From Paenibacillus sp. 481 (lineage in GTDB: Bacteria; Bacillota; Bacilli; Paenibacillales; Paenibacillaceae): a stretch of 64,000 bases of DNA. The translations under genes and the position numbers were made by a program. Within the stretch, counting starts at the first letter, position 1. Every line of letters begins with the position of its first letter. Positions 44,687 to 54,636 of the stretch are shown in pieces. The notes under the pieces were generated by a model that was not told the DNA's origin, did not search any database, and was given only the letters and a program-made list of their open reading frames with translations. The stretch spans positions 682,001 through 746,000 of the forward strand of contig NZ_CP075175.1 of the NCBI RefSeq assembly GCF_021223605.1, given 5' to 3'.

Positions 44687-46108
44687 CTACAGACTATGCA
44701 CCGCTGCTTTAAAAATGCGTCCCCGTTCTTCATAGGAAGGGAACATATCCCAGCTTGCACAAGCTGGTGACAACAGCACAACATCTCCAGCCTCGGCCAA
44801 CTGTGAGGCCTCAGCTACAGCTTGCTGCACAGCTTCGGTGGCATTATCCACATTGTCGACGATAACAATGTTGGCTAAACCTGCTTCACGCGCCATGTTA
44901 GCCATAATGTTACGCGTTTCGCCAAGTGTAACGACCGCCTTTGCACGTTCACGCAGGACGGGAACAAGCTCACGGAAATCGAGACCACGATCGAGACCAC
45001 CTGCGATGAGGACAATATTGCCGTCGAACGCTTCCAACGCCATACGCGTTGCAATCGTGTTCGTTGCTTTGGAGTTATTGTAATAAGTGACCCCTTCACG
45101 TTCAAGGACATACTCTAGACGATGCTCCACTCCCTTGAAGCTGCGCAGCGGCTCATAAAGCGATGCGGGTTCAGCACCGGCTGCCAAGGAAATCGCACTT
45201 GCAGCAAGCGCGTTGTCCACATTGTAACGGCCAGGCAAACCAAGCTCGTGAACCGCAATAAGGGTATGTACGTCGCCTTGTTCATCGCGGTATACAACGC
45301 TGCGCTCGACAGCGTCGTCGCCCTCACCGAACGGCGGTTCTACAAATACACCGTTCCCGACGATCCGCTTTGTCGAAGAAAACCACATCTGACGAGCTTC
45401 GATATGCCGCGCGATGTGCACACATGACTCATCATCTGCATTTAGTACGGCAACATCTTCCGCCGTCATATTCGCGAACATACGCGCTTTAGAATCGACA
45501 TAATCGTCCATCGATCCATGATAATCAAGATGTGTTTCAGCGATGTTAAGCAAGCTTGCTACACGTGGTCGGAACTGATCGGTTCCTTTCAACTGGAAGC
45601 TACTTAACTCTACAACCATCATGTTATCTGCTGTCGCTTCTTCTGCGGCCTGACATAGCGGCGTGCCGATATTTCCAGCCACAATCGGGTTCAGTCCGGC
45701 TGCGTCCAACATCCGACCTACCCAAGTTGTCGTAGTCGTCTTGCCGTTGCTTCCTGTAATACCGATAATCGGTGCTGGGCAAATCCATGAAGCAACCTCA
45801 ACTTCTGTTACCACGTCAATCCCTTTAGCGAGCGCTTGCTGCACAGGTGGTGAAGTGTAAGGAATACCTGGATTTTTGACAAGTAAAGACACATCATCAT
45901 GAACAAGATCTGCCGGATGACTGCCGCATACAACACAAATGCCCAAAGCTTCTAATTCTGAAGCTTCGGGACACAAATGGCGTTCCTTTTTATCGTTTAC
46001 GGTTACGATTGCGCCGCGTTCATGAAACAGTTTTGCCACATGAACGCCGCTCTTGGCAAGGCCGAGCACGACGACGTGCCGACCTTTATATGTGTTAGGA
46101 TGATTCAA
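44687..46108 (-). CDS. murD: UDP-MurNAc-L-Ala:D-Glu ligase (MurD)
   Basis: Adds D-glutamate to the cytoplasmic peptidoglycan precursor. The 473-residue Mur ligase has the N-terminal substrate domain (HVVVLGLAKSGVHVAKLF), the ATP loop IIGITGSNGKTTTTTWVG, the NPGIPY motif, ETHLDYHGSMDDYV, and the C-terminal domain (ILLSPACASWDMF-type end VVLLSPACASWDMFPSYEERG). I start at TTG 46108, which lies 10 nt after AAGGGG and 4 nt after the mraY stop codon; the longer frame overlaps mraY. Confidence 0.96.
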   Translation of the reverse strand: MNHPNTYKGRHVVVLGLAKSGVHVAKLFHERGAIVTVNDKKERHLCPEASELEALGICVVCGSHPADLVHDDVSLLVKNPGIPYTSPPVQQALAKGIDVVTEVEVASWICPAPIIGITGSNGKTTTTTWVGRMLDAAGLNPIVAGNIGTPLCQAAEEATADNMMVVELSSFQLKGTDQFRPRVASLLNIAETHLDYHGSMDDYVDSKARMFANMTAEDVAVLNADDESCVHIARHIEARQMWFSSTKRIVGNGVFVEPPFGEGDDAVERSVVYRDEQGDVHTLIAVHELGLPGRYNVDNALAASAISLAAGAEPASLYEPLRSFKGVEHRLEYVLEREGVTYYNNSKATNTIATRMALEAFDGNIVLIAGGLDRGLDFRELVPVLRERAKAVVTLGETRNIMANMAREAGLANIVIVDNVDNATEAVQQAVAEASQLAEAGDVVLLSPACASWDMFPSYEERGRIFKAAVHSL

Positions 46109-46112
46109 GCGA

Positions 46113-47075
46113 TTACAACCCCTTATTAATCCAAAGTCCAAGTCCTGCCAATAAAATACCTACTGTCCAAAACGTAATGACGACACGCCATTCCGACCAG
46201 CCCGTCAACTCAAAATGGTGGTGAATCGGGCTCATTTTAAAGACGCGTTTACCACGTGTTTTAAAGGAGACGACTTGAATAATGACGGACAATATTTCGA
46301 TTACAAAAATACCACCAATAACGAGAAACAATAGCTCGGTCTTCGTCAAAATGGCGACAGCAGCAATCGCGCCACCAATGCCGAGCGAGCCGGCGTCACC
46401 CATAAATACTTTAGCGGGATGGGCATTGTATACAAGAAAGCCGAGTACGGCCCCAATCATAGCCGCTGCGCCTACTGCTGCAGAAATTTCAGACATTTGC
46501 AACGCAATAATAGCGAATCCCGCAAAAGCGATCGAACTCGTTCCAGACAACAATCCATCCACACCATCCGTAAAGTTCACTGCGTTCGTGATCGCAAGAA
46601 ACATAAAAATAATAAACGGATAGTAGAAGAAGCCTAAATCCAAGCTCAATGATGTCCCCGGAATAGAGATGACCTCACTATGACCGGATTGCGCCAAAAT
46701 AACACAAATAACAATAGCAAAAAACAATTGCCCGAACAGCTTCTGCATCGCAGTTAAGCCTAACGAACGTTTAAAAATAATTTTGATGTAGTCATCTAAA
46801 AAGCCAATCAAACCAAATCCGAGCGTCGCAAACAGCATCACATAAAAATCAGTGTCCATCACTGAAAATTTCAAAAATGCGAGCGTGAAGGCGAGCAAAA
46901 TAATGACGCCGCCCATCGTAGGCGTGCCTGATTTTTTCAAATGGGATTGTGGCCCATCCTCTCGAACTTGCTGACCAAATTTCAACCGCTTAAGAATCGG
47001 GATGCATAACGGGCCCAATATGACGGCTAAGATAAAAGATACACCGATTGTCATTAACATCAACTTGAAGTCCAT
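46113..47075 (-). CDS. mraY: Phospho-MurNAc-pentapeptide transferase (MraY)
   Basis: Transfers phospho-MurNAc-pentapeptide to undecaprenyl phosphate, making lipid I. The 320-residue protein has about ten membrane helices, the catalytic DDYIKII motif with its Asp pair, TNAVNFTDGVDGLLSGT, and the histidine motif PIHHHFELTGWSEWRVV. The start is ATG 47075, 8 nt after GGGAGG. Confidence 0.97.
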   Translation of the reverse strand: MDFKLMLMTIGVSFILAVILGPLCIPILKRLKFGQQVREDGPQSHLKKSGTPTMGGVIILLAFTLAFLKFSVMDTDFYVMLFATLGFGLIGFLDDYIKIIFKRSLGLTAMQKLFGQLFFAIVICVILAQSGHSEVISIPGTSLSLDLGFFYYPFIIFMFLAITNAVNFTDGVDGLLSGTSSIAFAGFAIIALQMSEISAAVGAAAMIGAVLGFLVYNAHPAKVFMGDAGSLGIGGAIAAVAILTKTELLFLVIGGIFVIEILSVIIQVVSFKTRGKRVFKMSPIHHHFELTGWSEWRVVITFWTVGILLAGLGLWINKGL

Positions 47076-47104
47076 TCCTTTCACCTCCCGTTACAACGAA
47101 CCGA

Positions 47105-48508
47105 CTAATGCTCGACACTTATCCATTCATTGACAATCTCTTCGATTTTCATTCCTCGCGATGCTTTAATTAAGACGACATCTCCAGCGCTAACTTCGCT
47201 TAGCAAACGAGCTTTAAGCTCTTCTTTATCGTCAAACGAATAGACGTTATTTTCTGGATAATGTTGCCGCGCACCACGTGCAATGTCGCGTCCAAGTCGG
47301 CCGTACGTGAGTAAAAGGTCAACCTTGTCTGGTGTAATCGACGTTCCTACCTCTTCATGCAACTCAGCCTCTGTAGGCCCGAGTTCCAACATATCTCCAA
47401 GCACTGCAATACGCTTGCCTACGCAAGCGATGTTGGCAAGTACATGCAAAGCTGCTTTCATCGCATGTGGATTCGCATTGTATGCATCGTTGAGAATCGT
47501 CCAGCCGCCTGTCGTTTGGAAACGTTCAAAGCGCATGCCACTAATGCGTGCCTGTTCCAAACCCTGCGCGATCCGCTCTTCTTTAATGCCAAAACGGCGG
47601 CCAACTGCAATCGCCGCAAGTGCATTCAGTACGTTATGCTCACCTAGTATCGGCAAGCGATACGTTCGATCACTAGCTGCGTTCGCAAGTGTGAACGACA
47701 TGCCGTCTTCATGGTACGTCACCTGTTGTGGACGCAAGCTACAATTGTCGCCATGACCGTAGCGTACGATATCCATCTCTTCAGGGCGAACGGTTTCCGC
47801 TTCCGCCAACACTTGGTCGATCAGCGGCTCGTCACCATCACAGATTAACACGCCTGCGTAAGGCAGTGCGCACGTGATTTCCAACTTCGCACGAGCAATC
47901 TCTTCCCGTGAACCAAGCTGAAGCAAATGAGCGTCACCAATATTCGTGACGACCGCTACGTCCGGCTCTGCCAATTGGGACAGCAGCGCAATTTCGCCGC
48001 GACCGCTCATGCCGAGCTCGACGACGAGCACTTCTGTCGTTTCTGGCATAGCCAATATCGTAAGCGGAAGTCCGAGGTGGTTATTAAAATTCCCGTCCGT
48101 CTTATGAACTTCGTATTGCTGCGCAAGCACAGACGAAATCAAATCTTTCGTCGTCGTCTTGCCGCTGCTGCCTGTCACAGCAACTACTTTAAGCGGATGC
48201 TCTTGGCGGTAAGCTGCGGCAAGCTTTTGGAGCGCTTTAAGCGTATTTTTGACGACAATGAGCGGCGCATCTTCCGGCGCGTTCTCATGGTCAGCCTGCC
48301 AAAAGGCAGCCATTGCACCATCTTGCAATGCCTGTTCAACGTAAGCATGTCCGTCGAACCGTTCACCCACAATCGGTACAAACAACGAACCTGGCATCGA
48401 CATACGCGAATTCGTATTCACTCCACGTACGATACGAGCGCCGTGTTGTGCGTCCTTCAGCTTTCCACCGCACATACGTGCTATTTGGTCTAAAGTGTTT
48501 TGAATCAC
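47105..48508 (-). CDS. murF: UDP-MurNAc-tripeptide:D-Ala-D-Ala ligase (MurF)
   Basis: Adds D-Ala-D-Ala to complete UDP-MurNAc-pentapeptide. The 467-residue protein has the N-terminal MurF domain (GVNTNSRMSMPGSLFVPI), the ATP loop VVAVTGSSGKTTTKDLIS, HLGLPLTIL, and NDAYNANPHAMKAAL in the central domain. It starts with GTG 48508, 9 nt after AGGGG, sharing one base with the murE stop codon. Confidence 0.97.
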   Translation of the reverse strand: MIQNTLDQIARMCGGKLKDAQHGARIVRGVNTNSRMSMPGSLFVPIVGERFDGHAYVEQALQDGAMAAFWQADHENAPEDAPLIVVKNTLKALQKLAAAYRQEHPLKVVAVTGSSGKTTTKDLISSVLAQQYEVHKTDGNFNNHLGLPLTILAMPETTEVLVVELGMSGRGEIALLSQLAEPDVAVVTNIGDAHLLQLGSREEIARAKLEITCALPYAGVLICDGDEPLIDQVLAEAETVRPEEMDIVRYGHGDNCSLRPQQVTYHEDGMSFTLANAASDRTYRLPILGEHNVLNALAAIAVGRRFGIKEERIAQGLEQARISGMRFERFQTTGGWTILNDAYNANPHAMKAALHVLANIACVGKRIAVLGDMLELGPTEAELHEEVGTSITPDKVDLLLTYGRLGRDIARGARQHYPENNVYSFDDKEELKARLLSEVSAGDVVLIKASRGMKIEEIVNEWISVEH

Positions 48509-50001
48509 TACAATAATCCCCTTATCGCTTCTTTCGCCACGATCCGATCATCAAAATCGAACGTTTCTTTACCAATCAATTGGTAAGTCTCATGGCCTTT
48601 CCCCGCAATCAATACTACATCTTTAGGGCTTGCCATTTCAATAGCCTTCGTAATCGCTGCACGACGATCAACGATCAACTCGTAACGATTCTGATCGATC
48701 CCTAATTCTTGCAAACCTGCTTCAATATCGAGCAAAATGCCGTTTGGCTCCTCAGTCCGTGGGTTATCGGACGTAACAAACGAGTAGTCCGCATAGCGGG
48801 CCGAAATTTTACCCATAAGCGGGCGCTTCGTCCGGTCGCGATCTCCACCGCAGCCGAAGACACACAGCACGCGTCCTTCCGCAAATTCTTTGACGGTAGA
48901 CAATACGTTCTCTAAGCCATCCGGCGTATGCGCATAATCGACGATGACCGAGAAAGGTTGGCCTGCCTCTACAGGCTCCACTCGACCGTCAACACCTGGA
49001 ACCTCTTCCAAGCTGTTACGAATTTGCTCTAGCTCTACGCCTTCAATCAAGCCAACAGCAATAGCTGCAAGCGCGTTATATACATTAAATTTGCCGACCA
49101 TACGCAATTGAATGGACGTGCTCCCTTTAAACGTGTGAACCGTAAAGCTTGTGCCCTTAGCTGTAATCCGAATGTTGTCCGCATAAATGTCTGCTTGCTC
49201 GGACAATCCATAAGTGATCGTCTCCGCAGCTGTCATCTCATCAAACGGTGCCGCAGCCGCATCGTCAGCGTTCAATACCGCATAGGAGCGCTCTGCTTCA
49301 TTGGCTGCAAACGTATTACCTAAGCGTGAAAAGAACAGCCCTTTGGCCTCACGATACGATTCCATCGAGCCATGGTAATCCAAATGGTCCTGCGTCAAGT
49401 TCGTAAATACGGCCGCACGGAAACGACAGCCCTTTACACGCCCTTGTACAAGCGCGTGAGACGATACTTCCATCGCCACCGCCTGCACGCCCTCGTTTAC
49501 CATATTACGCAAAGAGTGCTGTAATTCCAACGCATTTGGCGTCGTACCTGACATCGGGAACGACTGGCCATTATAGCGTGTTTCAATTGTGCCGATAACG
49601 CCTGCGCGCTTGTTGGCATCGTTTAATATTTTTTCAATCAAATAGGTCGTCGTCGTCTTGCCGTTCGTACCTGTAACGCCGATCAAGCTTAGCTCTTGGC
49701 TCGGCGATTCATAAAATGCATCCGCAAGTACAGCTAACGCATGACGTGCATCCTTCACGATGATTTGTGGAGCTTGCACAGGAAGCAAGCGTTCAACGAC
49801 GAGCGCTGCTGCGCCTTGAGCAATCGCTTGCTCCGCATATTGATGCCCATCTAAGGCATTGCCTGAAATACAGACAAACAAAGCACCTGCTGTTACTTTG
49901 CGAGAATCTACTACCAATCCACGAATCTCTGTTTGGCCTTCGCCTTGCAATTTCGCAGAGATGAGTCGTGAAGCTAGTTCGGATAGTTGTATGGATTGCA
50001 T
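48508..50001 (-). CDS. murE: UDP-MurNAc-tripeptide synthetase, meso-DAP adding (MurE)
   Basis: Adds meso-diaminopimelate to UDP-MurNAc-L-Ala-D-Glu. The 497-residue protein has DSRKVTAGALFVCISG, the ATP loop IGVTGTNGKTTTTYLIE, LTQDHLDYHGSMESY, and the SDNPRTEEP motif whose DNPR selects meso-DAP rather than lysine. The window's dapL would make the precursor of this substrate. ATG 50001 follows spoVD by 2 nt. Confidence 0.98.
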   Translation of the reverse strand: MQSIQLSELASRLISAKLQGEGQTEIRGLVVDSRKVTAGALFVCISGNALDGHQYAEQAIAQGAAALVVERLLPVQAPQIIVKDARHALAVLADAFYESPSQELSLIGVTGTNGKTTTTYLIEKILNDANKRAGVIGTIETRYNGQSFPMSGTTPNALELQHSLRNMVNEGVQAVAMEVSSHALVQGRVKGCRFRAAVFTNLTQDHLDYHGSMESYREAKGLFFSRLGNTFAANEAERSYAVLNADDAAAAPFDEMTAAETITYGLSEQADIYADNIRITAKGTSFTVHTFKGSTSIQLRMVGKFNVYNALAAIAVGLIEGVELEQIRNSLEEVPGVDGRVEPVEAGQPFSVIVDYAHTPDGLENVLSTVKEFAEGRVLCVFGCGGDRDRTKRPLMGKISARYADYSFVTSDNPRTEEPNGILLDIEAGLQELGIDQNRYELIVDRRAAITKAIEMASPKDVVLIAGKGHETYQLIGKETFDFDDRIVAKEAIRGLL

Positions 50002-50003
50002 GA

Positions 50004-51932
50004 TTATTCCTCCGTCTCCTCACCCAAGTAGATACGGATCGTCGATCCGCGCTCTAATCGTGTGCCCGGCTTCGGGGCTTGATGAATGATTACTTTCCCC
50101 GTACCCGATGTCGATAATTGAAAATTCGTATTCATATCTTCGTAAATATCTGATAGCGATTTGCCTACTAAGTTAGGCACGACTACAACCGGCGTTTCCC
50201 CGTACTTGTACTTGCGTGCAACTTGTTTTTGCCTAGGCTCAACACCCATATAGTGCAGCGAATCTTCCATGATCCGCTTTACGATCGGAGCAGCAACTAG
50301 TCCGCCAAATTGAATCCCTTGCGGATCGTCTACTGCCGTATAAATGACGAGCTTAGGATCGTCAGCCGGAGCAAATCCGATAAATGACACAATGTGCTCG
50401 TCAGTCGAATAACGACCGTTAATAACTTTTTGCGCCGTTCCCGTTTTGCCACCGACACGATAGCCGTCAATAAACGCATTTTTACCTGTCCCCTGCGCAA
50501 CGACGTGCTCTAACGCCTCACGGACTTTGCGTGACGTTTCAGGTGATATCACTTGACGTATAAGTTCTGGTTGCACATCGTCCACCACTAGCCCTGTTTC
50601 CGGTTGAACAAACGATTTGGCTACGTGTGGTTTAAAAAGCTTTCCGCCATTAATAGCAGCGGACACCGCTGTAATTTGTTGAATCGGCGTCACTGAAACC
50701 CCTTGACCAAAAGCTGTTGTGGCCAACTCTACGGGACCGACACGATTCAATTTAAATAAAATACCGCTCGCTTCTCCACTTAAATCGATACCCGTCTTTT
50801 TGCCGAAGCCAAAATCACGTATGTACCCAAATAGCTTCTCTTTGCCAAGCCGCTGTCCGAGCGCCACAAAGCCAGGGTTGCATGAGTTCTCAACAACTTC
50901 GAGAAACGTCTGGCTACCGTGACCACCTTTTTTCCAGCAACGCAAGCGTGCGCCGCCGACTTCTACTCGCCCAGGATCAAAGAAATGTTCATGGTGCAAA
51001 TTGACTTTTCCTTCTTCTAATGCCGCAGCCAGCGTAATAATTTTGAAGGTGGAACCAGGCTCGTACGTCATCCAAATCGGCAAATTGCGGTTATATATTT
51101 CTGATGCGACATTTTTATAATTTCCCGGGTCATAATTCGGACGACTTGCCATCGCCAAAATTTCACCTGAATTCGGATCCATCGCAATGGATACGATTTG
51201 TTTAGGTCTAAGTTCTGTCATGGCGCGATCAAGTTCCCGCTCCATAATTGTCTGCAACTGTTTGTCAATCGTCAATTGCAAATTTAATCCATCTCGTGGC
51301 TGGACAAACTTTTCTGTCGAATTCGGCATTTGTCTGCCACGCGCATCAGCTAAATAAGATACGCTTCCTCGCAGCCCACTCAAGGCCGAATCATACTTCT
51401 GCTCAATTCCAGTAAGTCCTTGATTTTCGATACCAGTGAAGCCTAAAATATGGGCAGCTAAATCGCCAAATGGGTAATATCTTTTATTATCCTCTGCCAC
51501 AACGATACCAGGCAAGTGGAGCTGTCGTACTTTTTGGGCCGTTTCGAGCGATATTTTGCGTCCTCCGGGCTTTAGGTACACGCTAGACTTCCTTACGGTA
51601 ATCATTCTCTGTACATCTTCTGTTTTCATGCCAAGAAGCGGTGCCAACTGACTCGCAGTTGATGCCGCATCTTTGATTTGGGCAGGGACCGCCACTATAG
51701 TAGGCGAGCTGATATTGTAAGCTAGTCGTTCACCATTACGGTCCCATACTTCTCCTCGCTTCGCCGTAACCGGAATGTTGCGACGCCATGATTCTTCCGC
51801 TTTTGCACTTAACTGACTGCCCTCCCACAACTGAACGTAAGCTAACCGTGTGATAAGCGCCATGAAGCCAAGCGATACTAATATGCTGCCGATCATAATC
51901 CGTCTGCGAAGCGTTACGCCGGAAACTTTCAC
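50004..51932 (-). CDS. spoVD: SpoVD: sporulation-specific class B penicillin-binding protein
   Basis: A 642-residue transpeptidase for spore cortex peptidoglycan. An N-terminal membrane helix (about 11-30) leads to the PBP dimerisation domain, the transpeptidase domain with SxxK at Ser294 (EPGSTFK), SxN at 350-352 and KTG at 496-498, and one C-terminal PASTA domain (PNLVGKSLSDIYEDM). Cys332 and Cys351 lie near the active site, as in B. subtilis SpoVD, where their disulfide is opened by StoA. GTG start at 51932, 6 nt after GGGAGG. Confidence 0.95.
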   Translation of the reverse strand: MKVSGVTLRRRIMIGSILVSLGFMALITRLAYVQLWEGSQLSAKAEESWRRNIPVTAKRGEVWDRNGERLAYNISSPTIVAVPAQIKDAASTASQLAPLLGMKTEDVQRMITVRKSSVYLKPGGRKISLETAQKVRQLHLPGIVVAEDNKRYYPFGDLAAHILGFTGIENQGLTGIEQKYDSALSGLRGSVSYLADARGRQMPNSTEKFVQPRDGLNLQLTIDKQLQTIMERELDRAMTELRPKQIVSIAMDPNSGEILAMASRPNYDPGNYKNVASEIYNRNLPIWMTYEPGSTFKIITLAAALEEGKVNLHHEHFFDPGRVEVGGARLRCWKKGGHGSQTFLEVVENSCNPGFVALGQRLGKEKLFGYIRDFGFGKKTGIDLSGEASGILFKLNRVGPVELATTAFGQGVSVTPIQQITAVSAAINGGKLFKPHVAKSFVQPETGLVVDDVQPELIRQVISPETSRKVREALEHVVAQGTGKNAFIDGYRVGGKTGTAQKVINGRYSTDEHIVSFIGFAPADDPKLVIYTAVDDPQGIQFGGLVAAPIVKRIMEDSLHYMGVEPRQKQVARKYKYGETPVVVVPNLVGKSLSDIYEDMNTNFQLSTSGTGKVIIHQAPKPGTRLERGSTIRIYLGEETEE

Positions 51933-52001
51933 ATCTATCCCTCCCTAGTCCGACATCGGTTCATAACAAACCTATTCGGGACAAACTAGGGATAGAACAA
52001 G

Positions 52002-54188
52002 CTAGTTAGCCTTTGGCGCTAATTTAACTTGTACAATACGTTTACCTTTTTCGGTTATCGTCTTCTGTTCCGTGACGTAACCTTCTCCCTCAGCACGAAC
52101 TTCCCATTTGAGAAGCGAGGCAATTTCCATCACATCACGCAGCGATTTGCCTACCAGCGACGGTAAACTCATTTTACTAGGGTCATCCGTTAACAAGTAC
52201 ATGCGCTGCCCTGGTGCTAACCAATCTCCTGGTGCTGGATACTGCTGCTTCACCTTCGCCGTCGAACCGATCGTTTCAAAGGCAATCCCATTCTCCGCCA
52301 AGCGCTGCTTCGCATCCTTCAAACCTACACCCTGAACATTCGGCGCTTTTTTTGAACCTTTTACAGCTGGAGCATCTTTGCCATTTTCATTTTTAGCTAC
52401 CTTGCCGTCATTCGACATCGGTACGCCCATATAGCTAAGCGACTGGCTGACGATTTTTTTAAACACGCCCGATGTAATACTACTAGAAGCAAGATACTGT
52501 TCAGGCTCATCGACAACAACGATAACCGCAATGCGCGGGTCCTCTACAGGCGCGTAGCCAATAAAGGAAGCGACAACGTGCTTGGAGCTATACTCTCCAT
52601 TTACAACTTTAATAGCTGTACCTGTCTTCCCTGCAACACGGTATCCATCGATATAAGCATGCTTACCTGTACCTATTTCTTGGTCAGAAACAACTTGCTC
52701 CAAGTACTGACTGACCTGCTTCGCTGTACCTTGCGAAATGACTTCACGAACGACTTCCGGCTTAGGCTCAAACACTTCGCCTGTCATCGGATCGACCGTT
52801 TTTTTAATTAAATTCGGCTTCATCAGCTTGCCGCCGTTTGCCACAGCAGACACCGCCATAATTTGCTGGATCGGAGTCACCAATACTTTACCATGACCGT
52901 ACGTTGCAGCTGCCAAATCGGCAGGATACTCAAACTTGATGTTGCTACTTTTTTCACTTGGCAAAGTAATACCTGTTAAATCGTTAAACCCGAAATCTCG
53001 AATATATTTCGTGAACTTTTCTTCCTTCAGCTGTTCAAAGCCCAGCTTAACGAAGGCAACGTTACTCGACCGTTTTAACCCTGTCAAGTAGCTAATGCGC
53101 CCCCATCCTCTGCCACTGTTATGGTCACCAATTGGGCGACCGCCGGCATAAATCTTACCTGACATAAACGTAGCGTCCGGATCGAAAATGCCTTCTTGCA
53201 CGGCCGCAGCCAACGTAATAATTTTAAACGTTGAACCTGGCTCGTAAAGGGCTTGGATGGCTGGGTTACGCGTAGCCCCTTCTTCCATTTCCCAATATTT
53301 ATTTGGGTTGAAGTTCGGCATATTTTCCATTCCCAAAATATTACCCGTCTTCGGATCGGCTGCAATAACCGTCATACTGCGTGGGCCTTGCTCTAAGTAT
53401 ACTTCGCGCATCGCCTCATCAATGTACTGCTGAATCGTATGGTCAATCGTTAAGTATACGTTTTTCCCATCACGAGCAGGTGTATAAATTTCAGACGCAG
53501 TCGGCAATTTATTACCGCGTAGATCCTTCTCATATTGAAGTTTACCAGGAGTCCCTTGCAATAAATGATTGAGCGAAGTCTCAACTCCCATAACGGGTTT
53601 ATCCTCTTTATTAATATAGCCGAGTACATGAGTAGCTAAGTTATTTTTCGCATAAAATCGCTTCGATTCATCCATCAAATGCAAACCGACGTCATACGCA
53701 TCCGTCTTCGTCTTTAACTCTTTCGTAAACGCGCGAATTTCCTTCGCTTTATCTTCTTCGATCTTGAAGCCTTCTTTACGCACTTCTCGATGTATCCGAT
53801 ATACCCCTTTATCCTTACTCCGGACGATATCATACAATTCGTGTTCAGGCTTCCCTAACGCTTTATGCAAAAACTCGACGATTTCCCGTTCGACGTCAAT
53901 TCCTTCTTTAATGAGGCTTGCATTTTGTTTCAGTTCCTGAATGGTTCGCGGGCTAACAGCGACAATGTAAGCAGGGGCGTCCATCGCCAGCACCTCTCCA
54001 TGCTGGTCATAAATGGTGCCCCTTTCTGCTGGCAAATTCTGAACTGTCGACCAAGAACTTTTAGCCCGCTTCATCCATTCCTCTTGATTCACAACCTGAT
54101 ACCAAATCAATCGACTTATGATGACAATAAAAAGGAGGGTGAATAAGCCCCCGATTGCCAACGTACGCAGCTTAATTCGTTTGACCAT
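52002..54188 (-). CDS. pbpB: Class B penicillin-binding protein PBP2B (septal transpeptidase)
   Basis: The septal transpeptidase that works with FtsW. The 728-residue protein has one N-terminal membrane helix (about 10-30), a dimerisation domain (AERGTIYDQHGEVLA), the transpeptidase motifs EPGSTFKIITLAAA (Ser near 319), SSN and KTGTA, and two C-terminal PASTA repeats (APNVQGVGLKDAKQRL and LPSLVGKSLRDVMEIA). ATG 54188 is 6 nt after GAGGG; a start two codons earlier has no room for the ribosome binding site. Confidence 0.95.
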   Translation of the reverse strand: MVKRIKLRTLAIGGLFTLLFIVIISRLIWYQVVNQEEWMKRAKSSWSTVQNLPAERGTIYDQHGEVLAMDAPAYIVAVSPRTIQELKQNASLIKEGIDVEREIVEFLHKALGKPEHELYDIVRSKDKGVYRIHREVRKEGFKIEEDKAKEIRAFTKELKTKTDAYDVGLHLMDESKRFYAKNNLATHVLGYINKEDKPVMGVETSLNHLLQGTPGKLQYEKDLRGNKLPTASEIYTPARDGKNVYLTIDHTIQQYIDEAMREVYLEQGPRSMTVIAADPKTGNILGMENMPNFNPNKYWEMEEGATRNPAIQALYEPGSTFKIITLAAAVQEGIFDPDATFMSGKIYAGGRPIGDHNSGRGWGRISYLTGLKRSSNVAFVKLGFEQLKEEKFTKYIRDFGFNDLTGITLPSEKSSNIKFEYPADLAAATYGHGKVLVTPIQQIMAVSAVANGGKLMKPNLIKKTVDPMTGEVFEPKPEVVREVISQGTAKQVSQYLEQVVSDQEIGTGKHAYIDGYRVAGKTGTAIKVVNGEYSSKHVVASFIGYAPVEDPRIAVIVVVDEPEQYLASSSITSGVFKKIVSQSLSYMGVPMSNDGKVAKNENGKDAPAVKGSKKAPNVQGVGLKDAKQRLAENGIAFETIGSTAKVKQQYPAPGDWLAPGQRMYLLTDDPSKMSLPSLVGKSLRDVMEIASLLKWEVRAEGEGYVTEQKTITEKGKRIVQVKLAPKAN

Positions 54189-54201
54189 CTTCATCCCTCG
54201 T

Positions 54202-54594
54202 TTAATTGTTTCCTACTTTTTCCTTGTATACGTTTATTTGCTCTGGCGTGGTCGGTCTTGTTAGGCCGTTCTCACTTGCCACACTTCCGATGCGATCCCA
54301 ATCAGATAGCCTTTCTTTCTCTACATGTAGCACGGATGCTTGTTTTTTCAAATCCTCTGTATCACGCTTCATTGCTTCTATGTTTCGGTTTAATTCATAG
54401 ATTTCAGCATAACGTCCAATCAAAAACATCGCTACTGCAGAACAAACTACCACTGTAAACAGGTAGAGCATCTTTTCCCTCATCGGAAGTGCTGCTTTAC
54501 GCGTCAGCTTCTTTGTTGTTTCACGGAACTGAGTTTGCTGTCGCCGACGCTTCTCGGGTTTCTTCACTGCTAGGTTCCCCCGATTATAGGCCAT
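54202..54594 (-). CDS. ftsL: Cell-division protein FtsL
   Basis: A bitopic 130-residue division protein that pairs with DivIC and DivIB to activate FtsW-PBP2B. It has a strongly basic cytoplasmic part (KKPEKRRRQQ), one membrane helix (about 43-62, YLFTVVVCSAVAMFLIG) and an external leucine-zipper-like coiled coil (about 63-105). Sequence conservation in FtsL is low; place and layout give the call. ATG 54594 follows GGAGG at 8 nt. Confidence 0.9.
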   Translation of the reverse strand: MAYNRGNLAVKKPEKRRRQQTQFRETTKKLTRKAALPMREKMLYLFTVVVCSAVAMFLIGRYAEIYELNRNIEAMKRDTEDLKKQASVLHVEKERLSDWDRIGSVASENGLTRPTTPEQINVYKEKVGNN

Positions 54595-54636
54595 GTTCTG
54601 CGCCTCCTTCAATGCGGTTACCCGCTAGTTCGTTCT

